A stretch of 23,161 nt of DNA, taken from assembly GCA_023230665.1 (NCBI GenBank), contig JALNWY010000030.1, positions 1 to 23,161 on the forward strand, read 5' to 3'. This DNA is from Deltaproteobacteria bacterium. GTDB lineage: Bacteria; Desulfobacterota; Desulfomonilia; UBA1062. Made by a program: the position numbers and the translations under genes. The number at the start of each line of letters is the position of its first letter. The first letter of the stretch is position 1. This document shows positions 1 to 7,979 of the stretch, piece by piece. The notes under the pieces are model-generated. The model made no database searches, had not been told where the DNA came from, and worked only from the letters and a program-made list of their open reading frames with translations.

Positions 1-893
1 CCGCTCACATCCGAGGGCCAGGCCTGATCGAGCAGGCTCAGGGCATGAGCCGTATTGCCCGAATAGATCAGATCGACCATTTCCTGCCCGATCTCCGGGG
101 GCGGAAAACCCGTAAGCCAGCCGCCCATGGTTCGTATGCTCTCGGCTGTTGCATGCACCAGGTCTTCATCTGGAGGACCCTGCTTCATGAGATCGTGTGC
201 AAAGACATATGAGGTGCCGTCGTATTTGAGGATGACCCGGGGAGCCGGAGAATCGGCAAAGCCGCCGGGCTCGTAGGCGAAGGTCCAGTCGTCAGTGATA
301 AACTCGAGGCCGGGCAAGCCGTCCAGGTTCAGGAAGCGGGCGGACTCGCTGCTTCCTGCATCAATGCTCTGGATGTGATGGAAGCGATCTCCGATCTCGA
401 ACAGGTGAAAGGTATGGCAGCAGCGTGGTCCCAGGCTCCACTCCGTGATTACCAGGTCCGGCTGTCCATTGCCCGTGACGTCCGTGCCCATGAGGAGGAG
501 ATAATTTTTTCCCTCGTGGACCTTTGCGAAGCCGAAATTGGACGCCTCGTGTACAGAGCAGACCTGCCTGCCGTTTTTCAGGATTTCAAAAGACCCCTCG
601 TTCTCATAGTTGGTTATCCGGACCAGGTATTCCTGGTATCGCTCTTCGTCCTGGCCGACGATTGCGGGTGATCCGCTGCCGGAGCTGCCGGTGTGCAACG
701 CGGTCCGGCCCGAGACAAGGGGAATACCCGATCTCGCCGCCGCCACCGGTTGATCGAAAGGGTTGTTTCCGAAGGGGTGCTCGCTGCGGCCGGTCATGAT
801 GAGCAGGCAGACAAAGACAAACCCCAGGATGGTTATCACTCCGGTCCTCATTCCCGCATCATACATTTCCTGGTGGGCCTTTTTGCCTTCCAT
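1..893 (-). CDS. Membrane-anchored FG-GAP/VCBS-like protein, C-terminus beyond window edge
   Basis: An open frame of 297 codons runs without a stop from an ATG at 893 to the window edge, so only the N-terminal part is seen. Residues 1-17 are polar, then about 18-34 form one hydrophobic segment (signal anchor, N-in). A Ser/Gly/Pro-rich linker follows. Residues 137-150 (GTDVTGNGQPDLVI) match the Asp/Asn-rich calcium-loop pattern of FG-GAP/VCBS beta-propeller repeats, and 187-199 (FLNLDGLPGLEFI) looks like a second, degenerate copy. The bulk should lie outside the cytoplasm. An in-frame ATG at 920 is possible but has no ribosome site; 893 is preferred because it places the hydrophobic segment near the N-terminus, although its ribosome site is also weak. 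It lies downstream of the SPOR-NlpC/P60 lipoprotein gene on the same strand across a 267-base gap. The substrate or partner is unknown. Confidence 0.8.
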   Translation of the reverse strand, partial: MEGKKAHQEMYDAGMRTGVITILGFVFVCLLIMTGRSEHPFGNNPFDQPVAAARSGIPLVSGRTALHTGSSGSGSPAIVGQDEERYQEYLVRITNYENEGSFEILKNGRQVCSVHEASNFGFAKVHEGKNYLLLMGTDVTGNGQPDLVITEWSLGPRCCHTFHLFEIGDRFHHIQSIDAGSSESARFLNLDGLPGLEFITDDWTFAYEPGGFADSPAPRVILKYDGTSYVFAHDLMKQGPPDEDLVHATAESIRTMGGWLTGFPPPEIGQEMVDLIYSGNTAHALSLLDQAWPSDVS

Positions 894-1160
894 CAATCCA
901 TTCCATCCTGAGAGGAGCATTGTTTTTAAGGAAAGGGCCGCTCGCCGGCCGTGTGATCGCTCTTTGTTCCTGCGGCATCCTTCTTGGCGCGGTCATCTGG
1001 CTGCGCTTTTCCCGGCTCCGTAACCCTCAAGAGGTATTATCGGATCTGGATACCGGAAATATGAGGATAAAACAGCTTTTTTGCAAAAAATGCATCTTTC
1101 TCCAAGGGCAGTAACGTATCCTTAAAGGCCTTTGCCTCTCCGGGGATGCAGTCCGTGAGA

Positions 1161-1922
1161 TCAGTTGAGATAGGTGCACGCGCCCATGAACCGGCCGCGG
1201 AAATAGTCGGATGAAAGAGACTCCGCGCAGATGGCCTTCCCTGTGCCGGGCGCATGGATGAAACGGTTGTTTCCGATATAGATGCCGACATGGGAGATGC
1301 GGCGCATCCCGCCTGTGGCGAAGAAAACGAGGTCACCCTTTGCCAGCCGGTTTTTCACAACCGGCGTGCCGTGTGAAAACTGGTCCCGTGAGGTGCGGGG
1401 TACGCTCAGGCCGTTGAGCCGGTAGACGGCCAGAACCAGTCCGCTGCAGTCCAGACCGTCTCCGGGGCGGGAAGATCCCCACTGGTAGGGAATGCCGATA
1501 AAACTCCTGGCGGTCCGGACGAGGTCGTCTCTGATGGATGCCCGGAGTGCCGGATGCCTGTGGGCAGGTGCGTGGTCGCCTGGGCTCACGATCGCGAAGA
1601 CATCGATGCTCCCGGCACTGCGCAGGCTTTCGGCAGCGGATGCAGCCTCTTCTCTCGTTGCATAGTTCCCGAACCGGACCTTGAAGAGTCCTGAGCTGTC
1701 AGCAAAATAAAAGGCATCGATTCCCTGGGATTCGAGCGAATGGGTGAGGCCGATCGCGTTCTCTATCCGGGAGAACGCCCCTGCCTGGATGGAATAGCCC
1801 ATGGCAGGCGCCCTGATGGAAAGGCCCTTCCCGGAAGAAACAGGGCCCTTGTGGGCGCACCCGGACACCAGCAGGAAAAAGAGTGTGACCATGAGTGTCC
1901 ATGTCCTGATAAAAACCGGCAT
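1161..1922 (-). CDS. SPOR-domain NlpC/P60 family lipoprotein (putative peptidoglycan endopeptidase)
   Basis: 253 residues. The N-terminus is a lipoprotein signal with lipobox LVSGC (lipidated Cys22). A SPOR-like domain covers about 42-112 (starting GYSIQAGAF), a fold known to bind denuded septal peptidoglycan. An NlpC/P60 cysteine peptidase domain covers about 131-253. The catalytic Cys159 lies in GLDCSG, His211 in ISHVG, and the third polar residue His223 in FIHAPG. All three are intact, so it is probably active and cleaves stem-peptide bonds such as D-Glu/meso-DAP. The start at 1922 is supported by GGGGAG five bases upstream. SPOR plus NlpC/P60 in one lipoprotein suggests recruitment of a hydrolase to the division site. 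No clear terminator follows; the T6-GC-A6 palindrome at 1077-1090 is weak evidence. Confidence 0.9.
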   Translation of the reverse strand: MPVFIRTWTLMVTLFFLLVSGCAHKGPVSSGKGLSIRAPAMGYSIQAGAFSRIENAIGLTHSLESQGIDAFYFADSSGLFKVRFGNYATREEAASAAESLRSAGSIDVFAIVSPGDHAPAHRHPALRASIRDDLVRTARSFIGIPYQWGSSRPGDGLDCSGLVLAVYRLNGLSVPRTSRDQFSHGTPVVKNRLAKGDLVFFATGGMRRISHVGIYIGNNRFIHAPGTGKAICAESLSSDYFRGRFMGACTYLN

Positions 1923-2267
1923 ATGCTCCCCATCAGACCGATGTCGCGGCGGCTTCCCTTATCATGGCAAACCCCCTGTTACCGGTTCTATCGACCGGCC
2001 GGACAAGACGCATTACTCCTTATAAGGGAGAAACCGGTATTCCCTGAAATGCTCCGGGCATATTTGAGATTGCAGGTCCGGAATATATCCTTAACCTACA
2101 GGAGAAGCAGACGGGAGCCACCCGGATGCGAAAAAAAGAAAAAGGAGGGATCTCCTTCACCCGATACCCGGGGCCTGATGCCCTGCCCACAATGGAACCT
2201 GCGCCGGCCGGGCAAAGGACAGACAGATACCGCCTTGCAACAGAGAAATTCTTTGACAGGGATTCCC
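1923..2267. other. Intergenic region between divergent genes
   Basis: This 345-base stretch separates the minus-strand NlpC/P60 gene from the plus-strand repeat-type membrane protein. It should hold promoters for both, but I see no convincing -35/-10 pair. The plus frame is open across it and continuous with the downstream gene, but the encoded peptide has no recognisable features. The one structured element is the terminator-like hairpin at 2131-2157. Confidence 0.5.
2131..2157 (-). terminator. Terminator-like hairpin, minus orientation
   Basis: Read on the minus strand, AAGGAG pairs with CTCCTT across a 4-base loop. A T-tract broken by a single C (TTTTTCTTTTTTT) follows immediately. This is the form of an intrinsic terminator, although the stem is short and only half GC. 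The only gene to its right is on the plus strand, so no annotated transcript would end here. It may stop antisense transcription, or be coincidental A-rich sequence. Confidence 0.3.
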
Positions 2268-2936
2268 ATGCAGCACCGGTCTGATACCTCTCATACCCGG
2301 CCGTGGCACACCATCAAAATGATTTCAGCCGGTTCGCTGGCTGAAGGCATTGTGGGTGCAGCCTCGGGGGCCGTCGCCATCATCGGGCTCTTCGACATCT
2401 ACCCCGAAGCGCTGCTCGCCGTTGCCATCATCGGGGCCGGTACGGCACTGCTGCTCGAGGGCGGGGCGGTTGCAGGCAGGATGCCCGTATGGATGTGCGA
2501 GGCCGGTGAGGGCAAGATCGAGAGCGCCGAACTGGGCAGCGGCATGGTGGTGGAGTTTCTGGGCGGATGCACAGGCGTGGTGCTGGGGATCCTGTCACTG
2601 CTGGGCGTGAGACCGCACATCCTGCTGCCCGCGGCCGTGATCGTCTTGGGGATTACCCTGCTCCTTGCGAGCGGGGTCACGGCCCGCATGAATATAGTGG
2701 AAGTCCGTTGCCGGGCCCAGGACGACCGCGTCCGGGAGGTGGGCAGGCAGTCCGTCCATGCCGCGGCCGGGGCCCAGCTGCTCATTGGAACGGGCGCGCT
2801 TGTCCTGGGCATCATCGCTCTGGGCGGGGTCAATCCCATCATCCTGAGCCTTGCCGCCATGCTCGGTCTCGGGGTATCCGACCTCCTCAACGGCACTGCA
2901 ATGGCGGCCCGGATTGTGAGGCCATTCAGAAAATAG
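2268..2936 (+). CDS. Small membrane protein with three tandem hydrophobic hairpin repeats, function unknown
   Basis: 222 residues from ATG 2268. The protein divides into three similar units of about 55-75 residues. Each has a Gly-rich lead-in, a hydrophobic stretch, a short turn with a Val/Ile-x-Pro-type core (IYPEALL, VRPHILL, VNPIILS), a second hydrophobic stretch and an exit ending Ala-(Gly/Ala)-Arg (AGRM, TARM, AARI). This predicts six transmembrane segments as three hairpins. Polar loops between units are rich in acidic and basic residues. I do not recognise the family; a channel or scaffold is possible but not shown. The frame extends far upstream, but the ATG at 2268, with CAGGGA ahead of it, begins the recognisable protein. 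It stands alone, 185 bases before the Spy-like gene. Confidence 0.75.
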   Translation: MQHRSDTSHTRPWHTIKMISAGSLAEGIVGAASGAVAIIGLFDIYPEALLAVAIIGAGTALLLEGGAVAGRMPVWMCEAGEGKIESAELGSGMVVEFLGGCTGVVLGILSLLGVRPHILLPAAVIVLGITLLLASGVTARMNIVEVRCRAQDDRVREVGRQSVHAAAGAQLLIGTGALVLGIIALGGVNPIILSLAAMLGLGVSDLLNGTAMAARIVRPFRK

Positions 2937-3050
2937 AGCCGAGGATCGGGAAGCTATGGCCGGCAGGGATGCGGCAGGTAAGGAATTCTCCCTCCAGACA
3001 GGCTTCTGAAGGGCTCGCAAAGGATGGGTATGATTCAGAGGCCAAGCCCG

Positions 3051-3067
3051 CTGCTTTAAAAAAGCAG
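3051..3067 (+). other. Perfect 7-bp hairpin before the Spy-like gene
   Basis: CTGCTTT and AAAGCAG form a perfect 7-bp stem with a 3-base A loop. No T-tract follows. The hairpin sits between the end of the repeat membrane protein and the ribosome site of the Spy-like gene, so it could be a weak terminator, an mRNA stabiliser or a leader structure. Confidence 0.3.
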
Positions 3068-3121
3068 AAGGAGGGCGCCCGTCCTCATTCTTTATCCATG
3101 AAAGGAAACAGGAGGTGAGGT

Positions 3122-3658
3122 ATGGATCTTCGGAAACCGGTCACAGGGATCTTCGCCGCTTTTGTGATCATACTGATCGCTGCAACCCCGGCCTTGTCCC
3201 AGCAGGGTATCCCCCGAAGGGGACCAGGCCCCCTGTACGGCATGGAACGGCACCAAGCCATGATGCTCAGCCAGCTTACGCCGGAGCAGCAGCGCACGGT
3301 CAGGAATATCTATCAGAACTATCAGCAGGCAACCGCGGATGCCAGGGAGAAGCTCTGGGAACAGAAAATCCAGCTCCAAGCAGCCCTGACGGCAGAAACG
3401 ATCGATGAGTCCAGGGTGAATTCACTGGTGGAAACCATCAACGGCCTGCGCTCCGATCTCTACCAGCAGCGGGTGAAAATGTACATGCAGCTCGCAGAGG
3501 CCGACCTCATCTACCCCGTGACGAGAAGCCTGGGTATGATGGGAGGCGGCATGGGCATGATGGGTGCCTGTCCGATGACGGGCTCCGGGAGCTTTGGGCC
3601 TGGGATGATGGGAGGCGGCGGCATGATGTTCCCGGAATCAGGCTTCATGGACGAATGA
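3122..3658 (+). CDS. Spy/CpxP/ZraP-like periplasmic protein with Met/Gly-rich C-terminus
   Basis: 178 residues. A signal peptide covers about 1-26 with likely cleavage after ALS. Residues 52-57 (LTPEQQ) are the LTxxQ motif of the Spy/CpxP/ZraP family, known as periplasmic ATP-independent chaperones and metal-stress sensors. Residues 55-130 are helical, amphipathic and Gln-rich, consistent with the Spy cradle. Residues 139-169 are almost only Met and Gly with one Cys150 (GMMGGGMGMMGAC, then GMMGGGGMM), suggesting soft-metal binding such as Cu(I) or Ag(I) by analogy with other Met-rich tails. The start is firmly set by AGGAGGT upstream of ATG 3122. A 15-base direct repeat (ATGATGGGAGGCGGC at 3536 and 3605) encodes part of the tail. 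No envelope-stress regulator lies next to it in this window. Confidence 0.85.
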   Translation: MDLRKPVTGIFAAFVIILIAATPALSQQGIPRRGPGPLYGMERHQAMMLSQLTPEQQRTVRNIYQNYQQATADAREKLWEQKIQLQAALTAETIDESRVNSLVETINGLRSDLYQQRVKMYMQLAEADLIYPVTRSLGMMGGGMGMMGACPMTGSGSFGPGMMGGGGMMFPESGFMDE

Positions 3659-3702
3659 GCTCTCCTGATTACAAAGAAATCGGATGACAGGTCCTTTTCC
3701 CC

Positions 3703-5118
3703 ATGATTCTGCGGACCGGGCATAGGCTCCTGGGCCTGGCAGTCGGCAACCCTTTCCGTACCCTGCTCAGACGGTTCCTTCTCTTCAGCCCCGGATTGTT
3801 TTTCTTGGTCAGCTACCTGATCGCCATCATACTCGGAACCCTGCTGCTCCGGATACCCATGTCCACGAGGTCGGGGCACATCGAATGGATCGATGCCCTG
3901 TTCACCTCCACCTCGGCCTTCTGTGTCACCGGGCTTGTGGTGGTGGACACGGGCACGTACTTCAGCCTTTTCGGCCAGATCCTCATCATGCTCATGGTGG
4001 AGATCGGCGGGCTGGGCATCATGACCTTTGCGGCCCTGCTCTTTCTCTCACTCGGGTGGACCGTCAGCATCCGCCAGCGATTGTTCATCCAGGAGACCTA
4101 TGCATCCGAAATAACCCGGGATATCAAACATCTGGTGGTTTTCATCTTTGCCTTCACCTTGTTATCCGAGCTTGCAGGGACCCTGCTCCTGATGCCCTGC
4201 TGGAAAAGTGATCTGGTCTTCTCAAGAAGGGTCTTCCACTCTGTCTTCCACTCCATCACCGCATTCTGCAATGCCGGATTTTCACTGTTTCCCGACAACC
4301 TGAGCCGGTATCGTGCCAATGTCGGGGTCAACCTGATCATCACCACATTGATGATTCTGGGAGGGATCGGATTCCCGGTGGTGAGGGATGTGATCAATCG
4401 CCTGAGCAGGAAGGGAAACACGAGGCTCACCCTGAATACGCGCCTCTCCCTTGTTGTGTCTCTTATACTGATCATACTCGGCGCCCTGCTCTTCTGGGCC
4501 CTGGAACGGGAATATTCCATGGCCGGTATGCCCTGGACCGAGCAAATCCTGGTCTCCTATTTCCAGTCTGTCACCACACGTACTGCGGGCTTCAACACGA
4601 TCGATTTTAGTGTCTTGGGCAATGCCACCTTCCTGTTCATGATGATCTTCATGTTCATCGGCGCCTCCCCGGGGTCTACCGGGGGCGGGATCAAGACAAC
4701 GAGCATCGGGGTTCTGGCAGTGGTCGTCATGAACAGGATCAAGGGCAGCGAGGCCAACAACGTGCTCAGGGCAACGCTGTCGGACGAGGTCGTATCCCGG
4801 GCCATCACGGTCTTCATGTCGGCCGTGGTCTTCATTCTGATGATCGTGTTCCTGCATATGATCAACCAGCACGGCGCAGTCCCATCAGGGCAGAGCAGGG
4901 GCCCGTTCATGGAATATCTCTTCGAGACGGTCTCCGCCTTCGGCACGGTAGGGCTGTCAACCGGGATCACATCCGGGATGGATGCGAACGGGAAGCTCTT
5001 CATCATCACGAGCATGCTGGTGGGCAGGGTGGGCATCCTCACCCTGGTGTACATCGTTGCCTCACGGAGGCGCGCTTCGAGTTACCGGTATGCGGAGGAA
5101 AATATCCTGATCGGTTAG
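3703..5118 (+). CDS. ktrB: TrkH/KtrB family potassium uptake channel subunit
   Basis: 471 residues with about eight or more hydrophobic segments. The four P-loop filter segments of the TrkH/Ktr/HKT superfamily are visible: CVTGL (74-78), CNAGF (189-193), RTAGF (293-297) and GTVGL (414-418), each with the conserved filter Gly. ASPGSTGGGIK at 321-331 is the family signature after the third pore. It moves K+ into the cytoplasm across the inner membrane, gated by an RCK partner. Length is close to KtrB and short TrkH proteins. The ATG at 3703 follows an in-frame stop (TGA) 18 bases earlier, so the start cannot lie far upstream; the ribosome site is weak. It is followed after 15 bases by its RCK partner. 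Confidence 0.95.
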   Translation: MILRTGHRLLGLAVGNPFRTLLRRFLLFSPGLFFLVSYLIAIILGTLLLRIPMSTRSGHIEWIDALFTSTSAFCVTGLVVVDTGTYFSLFGQILIMLMVEIGGLGIMTFAALLFLSLGWTVSIRQRLFIQETYASEITRDIKHLVVFIFAFTLLSELAGTLLLMPCWKSDLVFSRRVFHSVFHSITAFCNAGFSLFPDNLSRYRANVGVNLIITTLMILGGIGFPVVRDVINRLSRKGNTRLTLNTRLSLVVSLILIILGALLFWALEREYSMAGMPWTEQILVSYFQSVTTRTAGFNTIDFSVLGNATFLFMMIFMFIGASPGSTGGGIKTTSIGVLAVVVMNRIKGSEANNVLRATLSDEVVSRAITVFMSAVVFILMIVFLHMINQHGAVPSGQSRGPFMEYLFETVSAFGTVGLSTGITSGMDANGKLFIITSMLVGRVGILTLVYIVASRRRASSYRYAEENILIG

Positions 5119-5133
5119 CACTTGGGAGATCGT

Positions 5134-5790
5134 ATGGCAAAGACATTTGCGGTTATCGGCCTGGGAAACTTCGGATCCTGGGTGGTGAGGACGCTCAACG
5201 AGCTGAGGCAGAACACCATCGCCATCGACCTCGACAAGGACCGGGTACAGAAGATCCGGGACTTCACCCGTAATCCGGTGATCGCGGACGCCACGAGAAA
5301 AGAGAACCTCCTGAGCCTCGGGCTCGATACGGCCAACGCAGTGGTGATCAGCCTGGGCGACAACACCAGCGCCGCCACCCTGATCGCCCTGTACCTGCAG
5401 GAGATGGGCGTGGGTCAGATCATCGTCAAGGCGGTCAACGAGGATCACGGCAAGATACTCAGGAAGGTGGGCGCTACAGACATCATCTTCCCGGAAAAGG
5501 ACATGGGGATCAAAGTGGCCAAGAGCCTGGTCATGCCCAATATTCTCGAGTTCATCGAGATGTCCGAGGATTATCAGATCGCCGAGATCGCGCCCCCCAA
5601 TGATTTCGTGGGCAAGACCCTGGCCCAGCTCGCACTGCCCCAGAGGTACAGTGTCCAGGTCATCGCTGTCCGGGAACTCATACCCGAACGGTTCACCATT
5701 GTTCCCAAGGGGGATTTCATCATCAAGGACAGTGATATCCTCGTGGTCATCGGCAAGGAGAGCAATGTCAACAGGATCAGGTCCTCCTGA
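5134..5790 (+). CDS. ktrA: TrkA/KtrA family K+ channel regulatory subunit (RCK_N + RCK_C)
   Basis: 218 residues. The N-terminal RCK/Rossmann domain carries GLGNFG at 9-14 and an acidic Asp32 at the end of beta-2 (AIDLD), which fits binding of adenine nucleotides or NAD(H). The RCK_C (TrkA_C) domain covers about 140-218. One RCK unit rather than two matches KtrA, not the double-length E. coli TrkA. It forms the cytoplasmic gating ring on KtrB. A TTG at 5122 is in frame, but the ATG at 5134 has GGGAG five bases upstream and gives the canonical MAKTFAVIGLG start. The close spacing to ktrB indicates one transcript. Confidence 0.95.
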   Translation: MAKTFAVIGLGNFGSWVVRTLNELRQNTIAIDLDKDRVQKIRDFTRNPVIADATRKENLLSLGLDTANAVVISLGDNTSAATLIALYLQEMGVGQIIVKAVNEDHGKILRKVGATDIIFPEKDMGIKVAKSLVMPNILEFIEMSEDYQIAEIAPPNDFVGKTLAQLALPQRYSVQVIAVRELIPERFTIVPKGDFIIKDSDILVVIGKESNVNRIRSS

Positions 5791-5857
5791 GAACGCGGGC
5801 GAGGAGGCATTGACGGCACGTCTTTCCCCCCTATCCTTAATTCAGAGGGTGAGCGTT

Positions 5858-7642
5858 GTGAAGATTCGGGATTATGCCTTCTTGTCCGACTCCCAGTCAT
5901 CCGCCCTGGTGGGCAGAGACGGATCAGTGGACTGGTACTGCCTTCCCCGGTTCGATTCACCGTCGGTCTTCGGGCGCATCCTGGACCGCGGCTCGGGACA
6001 CTGGCACATCCGCCCGGCGGGCGAATACCGTTCGCAATGGGCGTATATCGGGCATTCTCTTGTGATCCGCAATGTTTTCCATATGGCAAAAGGCTCGGTG
6101 TCGCTCACCGATGCACTCATGTTCGAGCCCGGATCCCGGGGACACGGTATCGGCCGGAAGGTGCCCCATGTTCTGCTGCGCCGCGTGCAGGGGCTGGCCG
6201 GCGAGGCCGATATGGACATGGAGTTTTGCCCCCGTATGGAATACGGGCTGACCATCCCCAGATACCAATCCACGGATCGCGGGTGGAATATTGTGGGAGG
6301 ACCCGTGGAACTGGATCTGATCGCAGGGGTGCCTTCAGAGTTGACTGGGGAGGGCATCTGCGCCCGGTTCAGGATCAGCGCCGGGCAGAGCGCAGAGTTC
6401 AGTCTCGCCTACCGTGCCCCTGACTGCGGACCATCTGACCGGGCCATCGATGCGCGGTTGACCATCGAGGACACCATAGCGGCCTGGCATTCCTGGGCAG
6501 ACCTTCACACCGGGTATCAGGGGCTCTACCGGGAAGAAGTGCGCAGGAGCGCCCTGGTGCTCCAGGGGCTGACCTACCAGCCCACCGGCTCGGTGATCGC
6601 CGCTGCCACCACATCGCTGCCCGAGATCGCGGGCGGACGGGAAAACTGGGATTACCGGTTCGCCTGGCTGAGGGATTTGAGCCTGGTCATGCGGGCGCTG
6701 TGGGTCGGGGCGTGCCCGGACGAGCCCGAGCGGTTTTTTGCCTGGATCGACCGGACGGGTGGGGCCCAAGGTCACCAGGCGGTTCAGATCATGTACGGCA
6801 TAGGCGGGGAGAGGGACCTGACTGAGCACGTGCTGGACCACCTGGAGGGATATCAGGGCAGCCGCCCGGTGCGGGTGGGGAACGATGCCTGGAGGCAGAG
6901 ACAGCTTGATGTGCCGGGAGAGGTGCTGGATGCCGCTTTCCTGCTCAAGGAGAAGCTGGGGGATATGAGCGGTTTCACCAGGCGGCTTCTGGTGACCCTT
7001 GCCCAGAGGGCTGCCTCCGGCTGGCGGGAACGGGATTCCGGGATGTGGGAGGCCAGGGACAGAGAGCGTCACTATCTCTCCTCAAAGCTCATGTGCTGGG
7101 TGGCGCTGGATCGCGCAGTGAAGCTCGCTTCCCGGTTGGATGCCTGGAGTGAGGCAGGGGGATGGGAAAGCGAGCGTGACCAGATCCGGGACACGATCCT
7201 TTCCCGTGGATGGAGTGAAAGAGCGCAGGCGTTTACCGGCGTCTTGGGCTCGGACCACCTGGATGCCTCGGCGCTGCTGATGCCCATTGTGGGCTTTCTG
7301 CCCGCCACGGACCGCCGCATGAGAGCCACCATCGACGCCGTGGAGCGCACCCTGGGAGAGGGCGGGCTCATCCGCCGCTGGCCAGGGGAACCCAACGGGT
7401 TCATTCTCTGCAGCTACTGGATGGTGGAATGCCTTGCCCTTGCCGGCCTGACGGACAAGGCCATGGAAAAGTTCGATCAGGTGAGTGCGTATTCCAATGA
7501 TCTGGGCCTTTTCTCCGAGATGGCGGAGCCCGGCACGGACGAGATGCTCGGGAACTTTCCCCAGGCGTTTTCCCACATCGGGCTCATCAATGCGGCATGG
7601 CAGGTCTCCATTGCCCGTCCGCCCCGAGGCAGGGCCCCTTAA
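5858..7642 (+). CDS. Glycoside hydrolase family 15 protein (glucoamylase/trehalase-like)
   Basis: 594 residues, the usual length for soluble bacterial GH15 enzymes, with no signal peptide, so cytoplasmic. The N-terminal beta domain opens with KIRDYAFLSDSQSSALVG and VDWYCLPRFDSPSVF, typical of the family. The (alpha/alpha)6 catalytic domain contains NWDYRFAWLRD (263-273), MWEARDRERHY (397-406) with the likely general acid Glu398, and FSEMAEPGTDEMLGNFPQAFSHIGLINAA near the end, whose Glu554 fits the catalytic base. Known members cleave alpha-glucosidic bonds in starch-like sugars, isomalto-oligomers or trehalose; the exact substrate cannot be read from sequence. The start is taken as GTG 5858 with GAGGGTGA upstream; GTG 5849 is the alternative. 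It follows ktrA by 67 bases, probably in the same operon. Confidence 0.88.
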   Translation: MKIRDYAFLSDSQSSALVGRDGSVDWYCLPRFDSPSVFGRILDRGSGHWHIRPAGEYRSQWAYIGHSLVIRNVFHMAKGSVSLTDALMFEPGSRGHGIGRKVPHVLLRRVQGLAGEADMDMEFCPRMEYGLTIPRYQSTDRGWNIVGGPVELDLIAGVPSELTGEGICARFRISAGQSAEFSLAYRAPDCGPSDRAIDARLTIEDTIAAWHSWADLHTGYQGLYREEVRRSALVLQGLTYQPTGSVIAAATTSLPEIAGGRENWDYRFAWLRDLSLVMRALWVGACPDEPERFFAWIDRTGGAQGHQAVQIMYGIGGERDLTEHVLDHLEGYQGSRPVRVGNDAWRQRQLDVPGEVLDAAFLLKEKLGDMSGFTRRLLVTLAQRAASGWRERDSGMWEARDRERHYLSSKLMCWVALDRAVKLASRLDAWSEAGGWESERDQIRDTILSRGWSERAQAFTGVLGSDHLDASALLMPIVGFLPATDRRMRATIDAVERTLGEGGLIRRWPGEPNGFILCSYWMVECLALAGLTDKAMEKFDQVSAYSNDLGLFSEMAEPGTDEMLGNFPQAFSHIGLINAAWQVSIARPPRGRAP

Positions 7643-7979
7643 GGCAGGGAAGACAGCGGGTGATCGCGCCGCTCGCGGACGGAACTTGACTTCTCCTTTC
7701 AGGTATGGCCTATGGGTTGCGCAGCAGGAGAGACCGGGCAGCGCTCTTGTATGAACACCTTTGACGGCAACGCTGGGAAAGGGGAGTTCCTCTCCGGAAA
7801 ATCCATTGATATGGACCTGGCGGCGCCTTCTGATTCAATAAAAAAGGGTATGATCGGCAAGAAGGGGCCCTTGTGCGTTTTCCGCCGGGTCCGGTCACCG
7901 TTTTCAAGTGGAGTGGGCAGGTTTTCCACGAGGAGACAGAAGAAGGATCATCTTCAAAGACTGGAGGATACCCATCAGC
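7643..7979. other. Intergenic region, no supported gene
   Basis: These 337 bases lie between the GH15 gene and the exported DUF3108-type gene. A plus-strand frame is open from 7712 into the next gene, but the peptide is low-complexity and charged, overlaps a clear signal peptide in another frame, and is not supported. I see no convincing terminator or promoter. Confidence 0.5.

Noticed and set aside
1077..1090. T6-GC-A6 palindrome downstream of the NlpC/P60 gene as a terminator
   Set aside because: The stem would be almost all A-U and lacks a GC-rich base, so it is not a convincing terminator.
920..1114. Plus-strand 64-codon frame with a hydrophobic stretch (TTG start)
   Set aside because: The purine-rich AGGAG is only two bases from the TTG, the C-terminal part looks random, and it lies between two genes on the other strand. 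Not enough to call.
1740..2267. Long in-frame N-terminal extension of the repeat membrane protein
   Set aside because: It overlaps the NlpC/P60 gene start on the other strand and encodes compositionally random, Arg/Pro-rich sequence.
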